64,000 nt of DNA from Bimastos eiseni. Lineage: Eukaryota; Annelida; Clitellata; Crassiclitellata; Lumbricidae. Positions 38,996 through 52,090 of this stretch are shown here, piece after piece (the stretch's first letter is position 1; the number at the start of each line of letters is the position of its first letter). The DNA lies in contig OY365806.1 in assembly GCA_959347315.1 (NCBI GenBank), positions 25,939,516 through 26,003,515 on the forward strand. Direction: 5' to 3'. A program made the position numbers and the translations under genes. The notes below the pieces were generated by a model that was not told where the DNA came from, did no database searches, and was given only the letters and a program-made list of their open reading frames with translations.

Positions 38996-39189
38996 TGGGA
39001 GATGGAATATCGTTCCAATGCAAATTGCCAACACTGAGCGCGTATTGGGCAGAAGCCGTCCTAGTCCGATGTGCGAAGAGCCTAGGGGTCATGTCGGTCA
39101 AAAATTACGAAGATGACGTCGAGAGGCAACCGAAAGAGGATGACGGATATGATCCACACAGACAGCATGCATGGAGTCTGGTCAAATAA
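38996..39189 (+). CDS. Possible terminal coding exon of an unrecognised gene
   Basis: After acceptor ATACAGCTGTAG the frame reads GDGISFQCKLPTLSAYWAEA, then VRCAKSLGVM and an acidic YEDDVERQPKEDDGYD tail before TAA. Composition is more codon-like than its flanks. Its 5' phase (two bases completing a codon) fits the phase-1 end of the block at 36786-36952. No homology recognised. Confidence 0.25.
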
Positions 39190-41182
39190 CGATCTGAAAG
39201 TAAGGAAAGAACTTCAGCCCGAATGAGCGGAAGCGCCAATGTAAGCGATCAGTTATGAAGGTCATTTATGCTTGCAGCACCGTACACTGGCCATTTGACC
39301 GTTGCGCACCCCATTGTCAAACGATTAGCTCACACGACTCGGTCCTAAGGATCATACCACAACCACTGTGGTCGCTCTATTCTATCGATGAGCAAATTGG
39401 AGCGCCCCAGGTGATTGATTCTGCCTCATAATTGCTCTCAGCGCCGAGAAGTCAGAGGTCAATCCGAAAGAGCGAAGGCCTGCATGGGGTGAGACATAAT
39501 TACCTAATTGGAATGGATAAGCTGAAGGCCCCAAAGGGATGTTGAACGAACATGAGCGTTGCTGCTCTTATGTATAGAAGATCATGTTCACTTGTGCGTC
39601 GGTTCGTATGTCTGTTGTTCAAAGAATGAGCGAGCGGGTGAACGATAATATGACCGACTGAACGATCGAATAAATGAACGAAAAAGCCATTCTATGTGAG
39701 CGAGTGGCTGCAGTAGGCTATATAGCATCAGTGTTTAGCCACATCGTGTGACGTCATGTAGCCTTGCTTGTTTCATATTGTCTGATAGAGATAAGAGTGA
39801 AACAGTCAGTAGCCTAAGTTGTAGCTGTTGGTGAATGAGTGATTCAGTTTGTTAGTTAGCTAATCTAATTCAGTTCGTTGCTATAGATATAATATTTACT
39901 GAGTTCGTTCGTCAGTTGGATAGCTACTCAGTGAGTGAATGAGTAAGTTATAGTTAGTCAATGTATGTTTGTGCGTCTGTTAGCCAATTGTCTGTCTATC
40001 GATCAGTCAGTCAGTCAGTCAGTCAGCCAGTCAGTCAGTCAGTCAGTCAGTCAGTCAGTCAATTAGTCAGTTAGTCAACGAGTTAGTTAGTTTTTTTAAT
40101 TTTCGTCAGTCAATTAGTATATTATGTCAATTTGTGATTGAATGGGTTATGAGTCAATTAGTCAGCCGTTCAGTCAGTTAATTAGCGTGGTTATCGAATT
40201 GACTTGGTAAATTTACCGGTTCATTGACTCAATTATTAATTTGCAGAAACAAATTATTACAAAGAGTTCTTAAGCTGCAAAAAAGTTCCAGTATCGTAGT
40301 GTGTGGATCGCTTCACTTCACCACTCACTCGACATGTTTCGATGATCTTCTCGGCTTGGTGATGCTCGCTTTTGTTTCGTAATGGCTGACAATAAATAAA
40401 GACCAAATTTCAAGTAATATATTCCAATAATAACTGAAAAGCTAATGGCTCGTGAGCTACACTGTACGTGTCTTGCATCATTGCATGTGTGTTTTCCTTG
40501 TTCATATATATTGAATGCCGTCTCTACGTACCTGGCTCTGCAGAACAGAAATGTCTACGTTTCTCAAGGCTAAATATATATTTCTCTGTATATTTCTGTA
40601 TGTGCTTCTGTATATATTTATGTATATGTTTCTGTGTATGTTTCTCTAAACTTGCGCATTTCTATGCGTCATCTGTGTGAAGTCTGTTTGTGCACAATCT
40701 ATTTAAAAATTGGACACTGCTTCAACCGGTCAAAGTCAGTTGCTTTGCAATTCGTCTACCTCATGTGGAAAGTGGCGACCATAGCATAGGCATGTCACCA
40801 TTCATGCCTCAGTTTCATCATGTGAATCCTGAAGTGTTTGACCAGTTTACTCACAATTTTAAATTGAATCGGTGACTTACTCTCACAATTCTTTGCTGAG
40901 ACAGATACAAGTAGTTGCCTCTGAACTGTGATGAAGAAGTATAATAACGACTACACTTTGGTCGGCATACAATATGTAGGCCATTAACAGGAGTAGTCAT
41001 GTGCATGTGATAATTTATGTAGTCATGCATTGGTATAAAATTTTGGAGATTTGGAGTGATCATTCCTACCCATCGCCGTCTTGTGCTCTTACCAAGCCTA
41101 CATGTTGACTGTTGAGCCAGAGCGCTGTCAGTTGACAGCTGAATTCGCTAGAGGCCGCTAATGCCACACATATCTTGGAGCA
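39190..41182. other. Intergenic
   Basis: No gene recognised. A (CAGT)n microsatellite of about 74 bp lies at 40002-40075 among degenerate TCAGTTAGTCA repeats (39840-40200). Confidence 0.45.
40002..40075. repeat. (CAGT)n microsatellite
   Basis: TCAGTCAGTCAG units interrupted once by CAGC, set in a wider degenerate field of the same motif. Confidence 0.88.
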
Positions 41183-41244
41183 AAGGTGGGGTACTTGTCC
41201 CTCTCTAACCCCCCCCCCCCCCCCCCGCGGGATCGCCGCCCCTG
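41183..41244. mobile_element. Truncated hAT-type MITE of the GGCGGCGATC family
   Basis: GGTGGGGTACTTGTCCCTCT, a run of 18 C, then GCGGGATCGCCGCCCCTG. This matches the right half of the element at 20634-20788. The left terminus is missing. Confidence 0.65.
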
Positions 41245-42897
41245 GTCAAGATGCACGCTTGGGTATGACGTACGAAGAGGACCAACAGACATATTTTTTG
41301 GCAAGTTCTTTTATTCGATCTGCCCGCAGTAGGCCTTATGCGGTCATTGAACGCATCTATAACAACAGCCTCGTTTCTAATTAGAATAATTCATGATAAT
41401 TCAACGTTTTAAAGAAACACGATCAAGAAACGAACGAAAACAATCATCGGATTCACCAATAATTATGTCAACAAAACGTTGTATATGTTGCCTATATAAG
41501 GTTGGAAGGAAACAGGTTTAAATGATTGAGTGGAACTAGCAGCATGCTAAATACCAAACGACCACCAGTCTATCACACACTGCCTTGATATACGCCTATA
41601 CATGACGTAAAACAGTGTAATGCAATGAGATCCTTCAACATTAATTTAAGATACCTAATTGCCTGTCATTTGTTGATTACTGCTGTATAACAGAAGAGCT
41701 TAGTGACAAAGTTTCTCTGTAAAAACCACTGCGGTCTGAGCAGATTGGTCTTATAATCAATATGTTCATTCTATCACTAAATTCGCTGTCGAATCGAACA
41801 CTGAATATAGAGGCGCATATGATAGGCCTATATATAAGATGTCATCGAACTTATCGAAGAGAGAATATTCGTTCTGTGGGCATGGATTACAGTGGAATTT
41901 AAACGAATCCACCTGGTAGCGATTTATTGTACATCTTATCAAGCTCTACAAAATGTCGTTAGCAGCAACTGGGGAAATGCAGGGATATGATGATAAAGTG
42001 TCATCTGTGGGAAATATAATCGGATCCATTTAGTTATATATGTATGTAATTTATATACTGTAGATATAATTTATATAGTGTACATATAACTATGTATATT
42101 AAAAGCTATGTCTTCAATGGCCCACAATGGGAGATAAAGAGAGGCGTAAAACCCTGTGTATAAGATTGAAATAACAACGGAATGTAGGATAGTATCATCA
42201 GCTAAAGCTGTCGTCGTATTTTCGTTTAAGGTACACGTAGCACCATTGTGTATACTGAAATTACTGCAGAATGTTGGCGTAAAAAAATCACGCTGGTCCT
42301 GATCCCTTCAACTGTACCCAATCGTAATCCTAATCTCCTAAATTCTTAAGCGCCACTCGAAAGCCACGCGCTGCGTCAAATCATATCGGTTGTCAAAAGA
42401 GTAGTCCCAAGAAGGGCAGAGTCCGGTTTAAGGATGCTGAGTAGCTGTTAAGGGAGGGGGGAGGTGTCGATTTGGTCGAGGATTTGAGAGTGTACACATG
42501 ATTGAGTGAGTCTTTGCAAGAATTCTTGAAAATGTGAGACTTGAGTTTCGAAGGCAAACCCCGAGGGGGTGATGGATAGAGGAACATGAGATTGATGATG
42601 GTGGGTGTTCGACAAAGAATGGCGGGGAGCCGAATATTCGCGGAATTCAGGAGACAGATCGTTCCAGAGACGTGGTGCGGTGATGAAAATGGGTGATGGA
42701 AATGGGTGATGGAAATAGCTTCTTTGAAGTATTTGAGATGGGTGGTGACTGAAGGTCGAGTGTAAGACTGAGACTATTCGCCTACGGATTTCTCAGATCA
42801 TTTTAGTTAGTAGTCGTATAATCAATGTTCCACGAAACACTCCAGTTGACGTCGATCACCCTACATGATTGTCCCTCAAATTCTTGCTATTTCGGAA

Positions 42898-43244
42898 TCA
42901 CTCTTCAGTCACTACGTAGGCATCATTACTACTCCCTGACCCATCAGTCGGTTCCAGGAACTTGTACGCAGGTGGATCGCTATCACCCTTGTTGGAGTAC
43001 TTAAACGAACAGATGGTCTCATCGCAGACGAAGATGACAACCTCGCCGTTGCTAGGACGCGCCATCGTTTGTGCCTCGTCGTACGGGGGCGGAGCTCTGG
43101 TGACGTTGAAGGTCGTTGCGGTCGTTACGTCAATGGAAATTACGTTTTCATTGTCCCTTGAAGAGGTTGGAGATGGCGGTGGGCAGCAGATAGTAGGACA
43201 GCACCAGAAGCAAAAGATCCAGCAGGGCTGACTGCAACGCCTGC
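42898..43244 (-). CDS. PPxY protein terminal exon: second Cys cluster and PY tail
   Basis: Acceptor AAACTTTGCAG; the first two bases complete Gly76. The exon codes RRCSQPCWIFCFWCC, a Ser/Thr linker, APPPYDEA, VVIFVCDETIC and DPPAYKF before TGA. GC content is clearly above that of the flanks. Confidence 0.7.
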
Positions 43245-44125
43245 CTGCAAAGTTTCAAATGGGCTTCTTTAAACGAAAGATATAATTATATGAACAAAAA
43301 AATATATAGTTGTATAAACAACATGAACGAGAAAGCGCTAGACCCTAAACGGAAGTAGTTACTTAAGAAAATGCATAAGGCCTAAGGCATAAGCCTTAAT
43401 ATGATCATATCAACTGAAGAATATTAACATCGACCAGAAACTATGCAGCTCTGCTCGAATGTTGATGTTGATGCTATATTGAGAGAATGAAAGTTATAGG
43501 CCTATGAGTGAGTCTCACGACTTCAATATTGGCCGAATGACATAACAGCAGAGTCGTATGGTCTCGAGACAGTGTCTCGGTCTCGAGACAGTTTTTTAGT
43601 GTCTCGGTCTCGGAAGCCTGCTGTCTCGGTCTCGGTCACGAGGCAGTGTCTCGAATTTTTTTAAACTGTCTTGAAGTGAGTGTCTTGTTTTGTCTCGAAC
43701 AAGCGGTCTCAATAAGTTTCGCGTGAACTGTCTTAAAATCTTGCGAGGCAATATAAAAACTGTTCTCATGAATTTGTACTATATACATTATAAGTTTCCA
43801 ATTGAAGTTACAAATTAACATTATTCCCGAAAACTGATACATTAGTATTTTAAAGCCTTTTATATAGGATCACTTGTCTTTTACTATCTCGAACTGTCTT
43901 GAACCTAGTGTCTCGGTCGTGGTACCTCACTGTCTAGGTCTCGGTCTCGGCACCTCACTGTCTCGGTCTCGTCTTGAAGTTTCAAGTCTTGCATACAACA
44001 CTGTATAACAGCCAAAAAATGCATGATTGATGATCTAGCTGACTAGCTGGTCTATCTTTACTTATTAATTAGCTAAACGACTGACTGACTACAGCTTACT
44101 GCCTAACTCACTAAGATGCTATATA

Positions 44126-44161
<36 letters not shown>

Positions 44162-46276
44162 TGACTGACTGACTGACTGACTGACTGACTGACTGACTGA
44201 CTGACTGACTGACAGATTGACTGATTAGTTGTATATACATGTGTGTATAGTTTCGTCGGCAACCGTTTGACCTCTTGTCTGAAAAGTTTCTGCTGAGTCA
44301 CGAATATAAAGAGGCGTGTGCTCTAAACAGTTCTAATGTGATACTTTACAAGCTATTTAAAAGCTATGCGCAGTTCAGAATCAATAAAGTCCTAATTAAA
44401 TATAAATCAGGAATGCGTGTTAGAGGCCATAAATGACGTCACGCGCCTAGGGAGGGGATTCAGACATTTGTGACGATGTGTGACGAGGGGAGGGGTCGAA
44501 GAAATGTGACGTCACATCATCATATCAATAATGCGCAATTTTATTAGTATTATTATAGGCCTACTCAATTAAACAAATTTCACATATCTAACAGTTACTG
44601 TTACCACAATTTAACAACACTAATCATGATCAGTGCATTCCTAATTTTTGGAATATTTGATTTACACTCGGTGTCAATTTTGGGGTTTTGGAAGTGAGGC
44701 AGCCATTCTGTAACAAACAAAGCAGGAATCTATTATTCCGCCCTAAAGAACGCACTGGGCACATAGTGTCGCTGAAACGATGAAAATGGAGAGTTTGTGA
44801 ATTGGATATCATTTACACCTATTCCATCGCTTTGATGTGGGAGAATGAAAGGCATAAAGTTTGGATTGTTTCGAGTTATTGTTATTAACCATTTTAAAAT
44901 GATTTTAATGATTTTGCCAGAGCTTTTCATCTTGAGGAATGCATAAGGTTGTAATAATTATACTTTCTCCATTTTGTTCGTCCTACATTCTTAGAAAAGT
45001 TCAGGTATGAAAATCCGGAACAGTTCAGGTGAAGTTTTGTTGCCTGAAGTTCAGGAATTCTTCAGGTAGGCCCGCTTAGCTCTCGCTTGCGGGATACTAT
45101 TTTATCAGCTTATCAAGCATGCTGGTCTCAAATAACCCTTGTGAATAACGACTGCAAAGATGAAAACAAATATAATGGGCATTCAAGCATATTTGATTGC
45201 ATTTAATATGTTTTTGCAAAAATATGTGTAGACAAAATGTAAGAAGCGTTCTGAACGACCGCATTGCTAAGCAAGTCAAATGCGTACTAATACCTCGAAC
45301 TAGCAAACGCCCAAAGGAAGTATATTTTGAATATATATGTTTCAAATACAAATTTCTAAGTTCACATGCACAAAAAAGACCAGACTTTGACAATGATACG
45401 TTGTGGCAGATATATTTAGAAACAAGCAACAGAGTCTAATTTAATATGGACTCAATGTTAAGTTCTAACAGTTGGCTGATTAGCTTATTGGTGGAGGTGT
45501 TGTGCAATGGCATAAAGGTTTTGGATTCAAAACCAGTTGGCAGCCGCGTTTTTAATTTTGTCTAGATAAAAACATATCTAACAACGCTTTTTAGTGCATT
45601 GCTTATCTTCAGATCGCATGCAAATTTATTGGGTAGCTTTGCCAGCGTCGTTGAACGTTTTCGACTATGATAAACCCTTCCTGAACAGTTCAAGAAATTT
45701 TCCTGAACTTCAGGCAACTTATATGCTACAGCTTGCTGTCACTTTTTGGCCTGTTCTAGTTCAAATGGAACACCTGAACTTTCAGGCATTTCGCCTGAAC
45801 CTTTCTATGAGAGTACTATTATAGTTTCAAGTAGTTTTATAGTCATAATTACTTTTTGATAATTATAAGAAAATTTGCATTCTATTCTGGACACTAAGTT
45901 TTTCCGGAGCTTTGTGACGTCATTTTTGAGGGAGGGTCATGCCGTTTGTGACGACGTGCGACGAAGGGGTGAAGGGGGCAGAAATCGTACAAAATTGCGT
46001 GACTTCATTTATGGACGGCCCCTTTGCAAGTGGCGCATGTATTTTCTCACCGCGTGGACAGATCAGATCGTCCGTAAGTCCGGCGTAGGGTCCGCTGCTG
46101 AGATACCACTTGTTGCATATGCAACAGCAACAGAAAGCAACGAATGGACAACAGCTGGCCATGACCATGGCGAACCACATGTAGGAGGCGAAGGCACAGC
46201 CGCCACCCTGGCAAGAAGCCATAGTTCCAGGAGCGTTGGGTGACCAGCTGGTTGACGCTATCTCAAAGGCGGTCAT
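42898..46276 (-). CDS. Cys-rich membrane protein with two PPxY motifs (two exons), unassigned
   Basis: Exons 46276-46051 and 43244-42898 join in phase 1 (CGC G|GC) to 190 residues. Seen: Cys-rich start (SCQGGGC, 21-27); a hydrophobic probable membrane segment at about 29-54 with CC and CCCCIC clusters; a second hydrophobic Cys cluster at 83-96 (CWIFCFWCCPTICC); then a polar tail with PPPY (127-130) and PPAY (166-169). PPxY motifs are known docking sites for WW domains of NEDD4-family ligases and YAP-type proteins, so an endosomal or plasma-membrane adaptor is a reasonable inference. The layout recalls small Cys-rich PY proteins such as WBP1, VOPP1 and Shisa relatives, but I cannot assign it. 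The ATG has an in-frame TAG seven codons upstream, supporting this start unless an earlier exon joins at TTTCTAG. Confidence 0.65.
43549..44003. mobile_element. hAT-type non-autonomous transposon in the PPxY-gene intron
   Basis: 455 bp, starting CAGAGTCGTATGGTCTCG and ending CTTGCATACAACACTG. Flanks CATAACAG and TATAACAG are a 7/8 target-site duplication. Internal GTGTCTCGGTCTCGG repeats parallel, but are distinct from, the GGTCTCGAGACC family at 12682 and 60227. Confidence 0.85.
44127..44213. repeat. (GACT)n microsatellite
   Basis: About 20 uninterrupted GACT units in the PPxY-gene intron. Confidence 0.92.
44422..44518. mobile_element. CRE-containing MITE-like repeat, copy 1
   Basis: GAGGCCATAAATGACGTCAC at one end and GAAATGTGACGTCACATCA at the other; both ends carry the full TGACGTCA palindrome. 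It is closest to the copy at 51990-52090 (reverse orientation), with which it shares GCCTAGGGAG and GAGGGGAGGGGTCGA. Confidence 0.72.
44992..45807. mobile_element. Foldback-like element with GTTCAGG-rich ends
   Basis: The left end TAGAAAAGTTCAGG is answered by CCTGAACCTTTCTA at the right. Both end regions (44992-45067 and about 45675-45807) carry several GTTCAGG/CCTGAAC words in opposing orientation, including GCCTGAAGTTCAGG. I saw no target-site duplication. The middle has an 80-bp degraded tRNA-like stretch near 45480-45560. Confidence 0.55.
45911..46023. mobile_element. CRE-containing MITE-like repeat, copy 2
   Basis: Starts TTGTGACGTCATTTTTGAGG and ends GTGACTTCATTTATGGACGG then CCCCT. 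Its reverse complement aligns along its length with the copy at 51037. It lies only 28 bp from the splice donor of PPxY exon 1. Confidence 0.72.
46051..46276 (-). CDS. PPxY protein exon 1: Cys-rich hydrophobic segment
   Basis: 75 codons plus one base, ATG at 46276 to donor CGCG|GTGAGA. It contains YMWFAMVMASCCPFVAFCC and ends with TDDLICPR. A CRE-containing MITE begins 28 bp into the intron. Confidence 0.65.
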
Positions 46277-46673
46277 CTCTGCTAGAAATCGTTGCTATCA
46301 AACGATGAAATGGTATACGATACTTGCAGCCGGTACTTATACTGTTATTGGCGTGTTGCTGGTGTAGTTGTATAATTAGTTGGTACTTGCACTTGGTACT
46401 GGATATCGTGCTGGCGTTGTATTGCTTTGGCACTCATTACTCAGCGCCTGCGATGTCTTAGCTGATTTCGTGATACGCAGCTGTTGGTACTGCTTTGGTC
46501 GTTACTGGTACTCGGAAATCTTGAAGAAATAATGAATCTTCGATTACATAATTAAGGTGCAGCTGGGTACGATAAGTGAGGTAGGAAAGGTAAAGCTAAG
46601 GCGAGGTGAGATTATGTGGGTTGGCCTAAGGTGAAGATAAGACAAGGACGACGAAAATGATGATAACGACAAT

Positions 46674-46960
46674 CAGAGGTGTAACAAGCGGGAGGGCAGA
46701 GGGCACCAGCCCCCAGTTTCAAAACTGGGGGGCTTCCCAGTTTTAGTGCTCAGCGCCCCTATGTGCCCCCAAATCGGTTCTTTTTTATGTTTATCTAATG
46801 GCTTTTTAAGATTACCTTTGTTAAAATAATTTGTGCCCCATTTTTCAAATTTCTGGGGAGGCAAAATTAAAAAAGTGGGGGGGGGGAATTTTTGCGGTCC
46901 GCGCAATATTTCTTTATTTCTTACATTATGCACCCCTTTTCAAAACTTCTGACACCTCTG
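46674..46960. mobile_element. hAT-type MITE
   Basis: 287 bp with perfect 8-bp inverted ends CAGAGGTG and CACCTCTG. Flanks ACGACAAT and GCGACAAT are a 7/8 target-site duplication. Inside is a perfect 10-bp-arm hairpin, CCCCCAGTTT and AAACTGGGGG, with a 2-base loop (46710-46731). Confidence 0.88.
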
Positions 46961-48421
46961 GCGACAATGATGGCGATGAGTGTTAATGACGTTAGGACAC
47001 CATGGCAACGACAACCACGATAGTTATGGCGATGAAAATGACGACGGTGGCTACGGACGATGACGGCGTGAAGACGATGATGATGACGATGACAATAGCA
47101 ACGAATACGAAATGAAACGATACGCCGAATAAGTGGCGTTCATTATAAACCGTGTTTATGAATTGGATGTGATTGCTCCAATAGTCATATGTAGTAAGCA
47201 ATGTAGGCCGCATCGAATCTCAGTTAAGTCGACTGCGACAGCTCCGCTTTAAACCTCAGACGACCATCAAAAGGAAAGACCTAGTCCTACCAAATGTGTA
47301 TATGCATTCGTCTCAAATACCTGTGCGTCCGGTCTCCTATACAACCAAACAGTGCTAAAAATAATAATGACTGCAATAATGATAAAGAAGCTAGATATAG
47401 GCAACATAGCTACTCACCTCATAACGTATGCAGCATTCTTACGGACGGCCAATTTCATTATAACAGTCCATACCAGTTCAAACCGGCTTATACACTTCGC
47501 ACCCAGCAATCAAGACCACTCGTTATTTCATAGACTCACCTGGCTGATGAAGATTTTTACAAGCAATATGGATCCGAGCTAACGGCATGCAAGTCTGGGA
47601 AGCATCGATAGTTTTATTACGATAGGTCTACATGTACTCGAACTGAAAAAGCGGATAATAAGACCCACAAATTATACGATAAGAAGTTGAACGCGTGCAC
47701 GAGCAATGTATTTTTATGTTAGGCCCTAAGCCAGCCCAAAGGCCTATATGAATAAAACTGTTACATAGTTTTAACGCTGAATTTGTATGAATATTTACAT
47801 ATAGACTCACTGACTGGCTAACTGACTGACTGATTTATTTTATTGACTTTGGATTGACTGATGCATGTAAGCTGTCGAACTGAATAATTCACTGGCCAAT
47901 TCATCTGTCCTAACCTGTCCACTTATAATCAATTATTTTATGCATGTTTACACGCCAACATAGCCTACTTATCGGACCTTAAATTCTCTATTCATTCGAT
48001 TTCTGTCATTCGACCCAGCAGCAAACCGCGCATCTTGCCTCCTTTTGAGGTTATTAATATAAGGAAGCAGTAGATTCTATAAAATGAGACATGTATGCAT
48101 GCATGCACGAGAACTCCTCCACTGTCTGGACTTTCACAGTGCCAGTCCCAAGCCTGAAGAATGGAGGAGGGCGACACGCCGACACCAAACCATCTTCGAT
48201 ATGAACGGTGTTGTTAAAAATTCAACACAAAGACAGTATATGCACAGAGGCAAGCATGCATGCATGCACAGGCCTACATGCATACTACAGGCTGCATGCA
48301 ATAAAAAATTAGTTACTATCATTTCTAGCACGTACATGGGTAAACATATCAGCGGTTTTGTCCCTTAAGTGTCTCTCTCCACTGCTTCCCATTAATCAAG
48401 AAAATGTCTGGACTTTGACTG
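46961..48421. other. Intergenic before the assembly gap
   Basis: No gene recognised. A degenerate GATGACG field lies at 46965-47100. Several GCATGCATGC clusters occur at 48090-48300. Confidence 0.45.
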
Positions 48422-48621
48422 NNNNNNNNNNNNNNNNNNNNNNNNNNNNNNNNNNNNNNNNNNNNNNNNNNNNNNNNNNNNNNNNNNNNNNNNNNNNNNN
48501 NNNNNNNNNNNNNNNNNNNNNNNNNNNNNNNNNNNNNNNNNNNNNNNNNNNNNNNNNNNNNNNNNNNNNNNNNNNNNNNNNNNNNNNNNNNNNNNNNNNN
48601 NNNNNNNNNNNNNNNNNNNNN
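48422..48621. other. Assembly gap of exactly 200 N
   Basis: A round-number run of N immediately left of the GACA array. The true length is unknown; the assembler most likely stopped inside the array. Confidence 0.97.
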
Positions 48622-50469
<1,848 letters not shown>

Positions 50470-50642
50470 TACCGAGTACCGACATGACTTTTTGCTGTCG
50501 ACGGGACTTTGTTGGTTGACGCCACGCTTGTGCGTGGGCACACCACTGGCGACTCTTTCAGCTGTCCTGCTTAGTTATGTCAAACATTCGTTAGAAATGA
50601 CAGTTAAAAACACTTAGGCCAGCGTAGAGAACGCCTTGGAGT

Positions 50643-50666
50643 ATCTTGAAGGGGCGCTATATAAAT
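50643..50666 (+). repeat. Retroposon 3' tail motif, second copy
   Basis: TATCTTGAAGGGGCGCTATATAAAT, nearly identical to 26020-26045, about 170 bp right of the GACA array. Confidence 0.5.
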
Positions 50667-51036
50667 GTTCGATTACATCACATTTCTTTATACAGATAAC
50701 GCCGATAGGCTAGCCTAGGCCAAGTGGATAATATCGACGATTATGAAACCGATTATTTCCAAATATCATATATATTGCTCTTATTGCTGTTAATAACGAT
50801 TATTGTGCAAAAGTTTAAAAATTTACTTTAGTATTTTATCTCTCCGAAGCGGGATGCTATAGTAGGGCACAAGTAGACCTAGGTCTAATAGGTAGGCCTA
50901 AGCTATACGAGCCATATACATGGTAGGCCCTATCGTTACATTTATCTGCTATATGGCATATGGCGAGCCGCCTCCCCCCCAAAAAAAAGAGATCAACATT
51001 GGCGCCGATCATTCAATACCAACAATGGCCTATTGT

Positions 51037-51133
51037 CGGTCGTCCATAAATGACGTCATGTAGTTTTGGACGATTTTTGACCCCCTCGTCACACGCCGTC
51101 ACAACTGTCACGACCTCCTCAAATACGACGTCC
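51037..51133. mobile_element. CRE-containing MITE-like repeat, copy 3
   Basis: GGTCGTCCATAAATGACGTC at the left and a degraded AATACGACGTCCC at the right. It aligns with the reverse complement of copy 2, including GTACGATTT/GGACGATTT and CCCCTTCG/CCCCTCG blocks. Confidence 0.7.
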
Positions 51134-51631
51134 CAAGGCTCTGGCGCCCCCTAAAAAACCAGATGTCAAGAATGTTATATGCAAACTTTCTTATATAATA
51201 ATCGAAGGAGTAATTATAACTATAAAAACACTTGCAACTATACAGTATGGTAAAACGAAGACAAATGGAGACAGTTTAAGCATTACATTCATTATGCATT
51301 CCACAATATATAAAGCTCCGGTAGAATCATTAAGCATACATTTATAAAAAAAGTTTAATAATAATAACTTGAAAGTTGAAACAATCCAAACTCTGTGCTT
51401 CTCCATTCTCTCACGGAGAAGCAAAATGTTCCTTCACAGAATAAATAGCCGACAGAGACCTTAGATCTCATCATCCTGTTCAATAGATAGTCCATTCAAA
51501 TCCAGCCCTAAGCTCTTCTTTGTCTATCCAATCTACACTCTCTCCATTTAAATTACTTCGTTTACGCTTACAACATTGCGACGTGCAGAGACTTTCTGTG
51601 GTCTGGCAGGGGCCTAACACATGTCACTATT

Positions 51632-51783
51632 TAGAGGCGGCGATCTCATTTGACAGGTGCGGGACACCCAATGAGAGGGGTAAGAAATGTGGGGAGACAA
51701 ACGTATAACGCGTCCCCTCTCTGTAAAAGGTGAGGGGGACTTGTCCCCTCGACACCTCCAGGATCGCCGCCCAGGTGACCAGG
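51632..51783. mobile_element. hAT-type MITE of the GGCGGCGATC family
   Basis: Left end TAGAGGCGGCGATCTC (first base mutated from C), interior matching 20634-20788, right end GGATCGCCGCCCAGG followed by a short extra segment. Flanks TCACTATT and TCACTATA would be a 7/8 duplication if that segment belongs to the element. Confidence 0.7.
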
Positions 51784-51989
51784 TCACTATAATTGATGTG
51801 TGTAATTTCCAAAACCATAAACCATATAATTGACAGCGAACATTTGTAAGTGAACAATCCCAATATTCAGAGCACGATAAACAGAATTAGTGTTGCAAAA
51901 TTGTAAAAACAGTTACTGCTAATTAAGTGGAACTTATTAAATTGAGTGAAAGTTTCTAATAAAAATCCGCATTTTTATGTTTGACGCGG

Positions 51990-52090
51990 TGATGTGACCT
52001 CACATTTCGTCGACCCCTCCCCTCGGCACACACCGCAAAAAATGTGCGACTCTCTCCCTAGGCGTGTGACGTCATTTATGAATGGCCCCT
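51990..52090. mobile_element. CRE-containing MITE-like repeat, copy 4
   Basis: Reverse orientation relative to copy 1. GATGTGACCTCAC at the left has lost the CRE; CGTGTGACGTCATTTATGAA at the right keeps it. It contains CGACCCCTCCCCTCG, the complement of copy 1's GAGGGGAGGGGTCG. Confidence 0.72.

Noticed and set aside
45480..45560. tRNA-like stretch with GGATTCAAAACC
   Set aside because: Both boxes are degraded and no tRNA fold is possible; noted only inside the foldback element.
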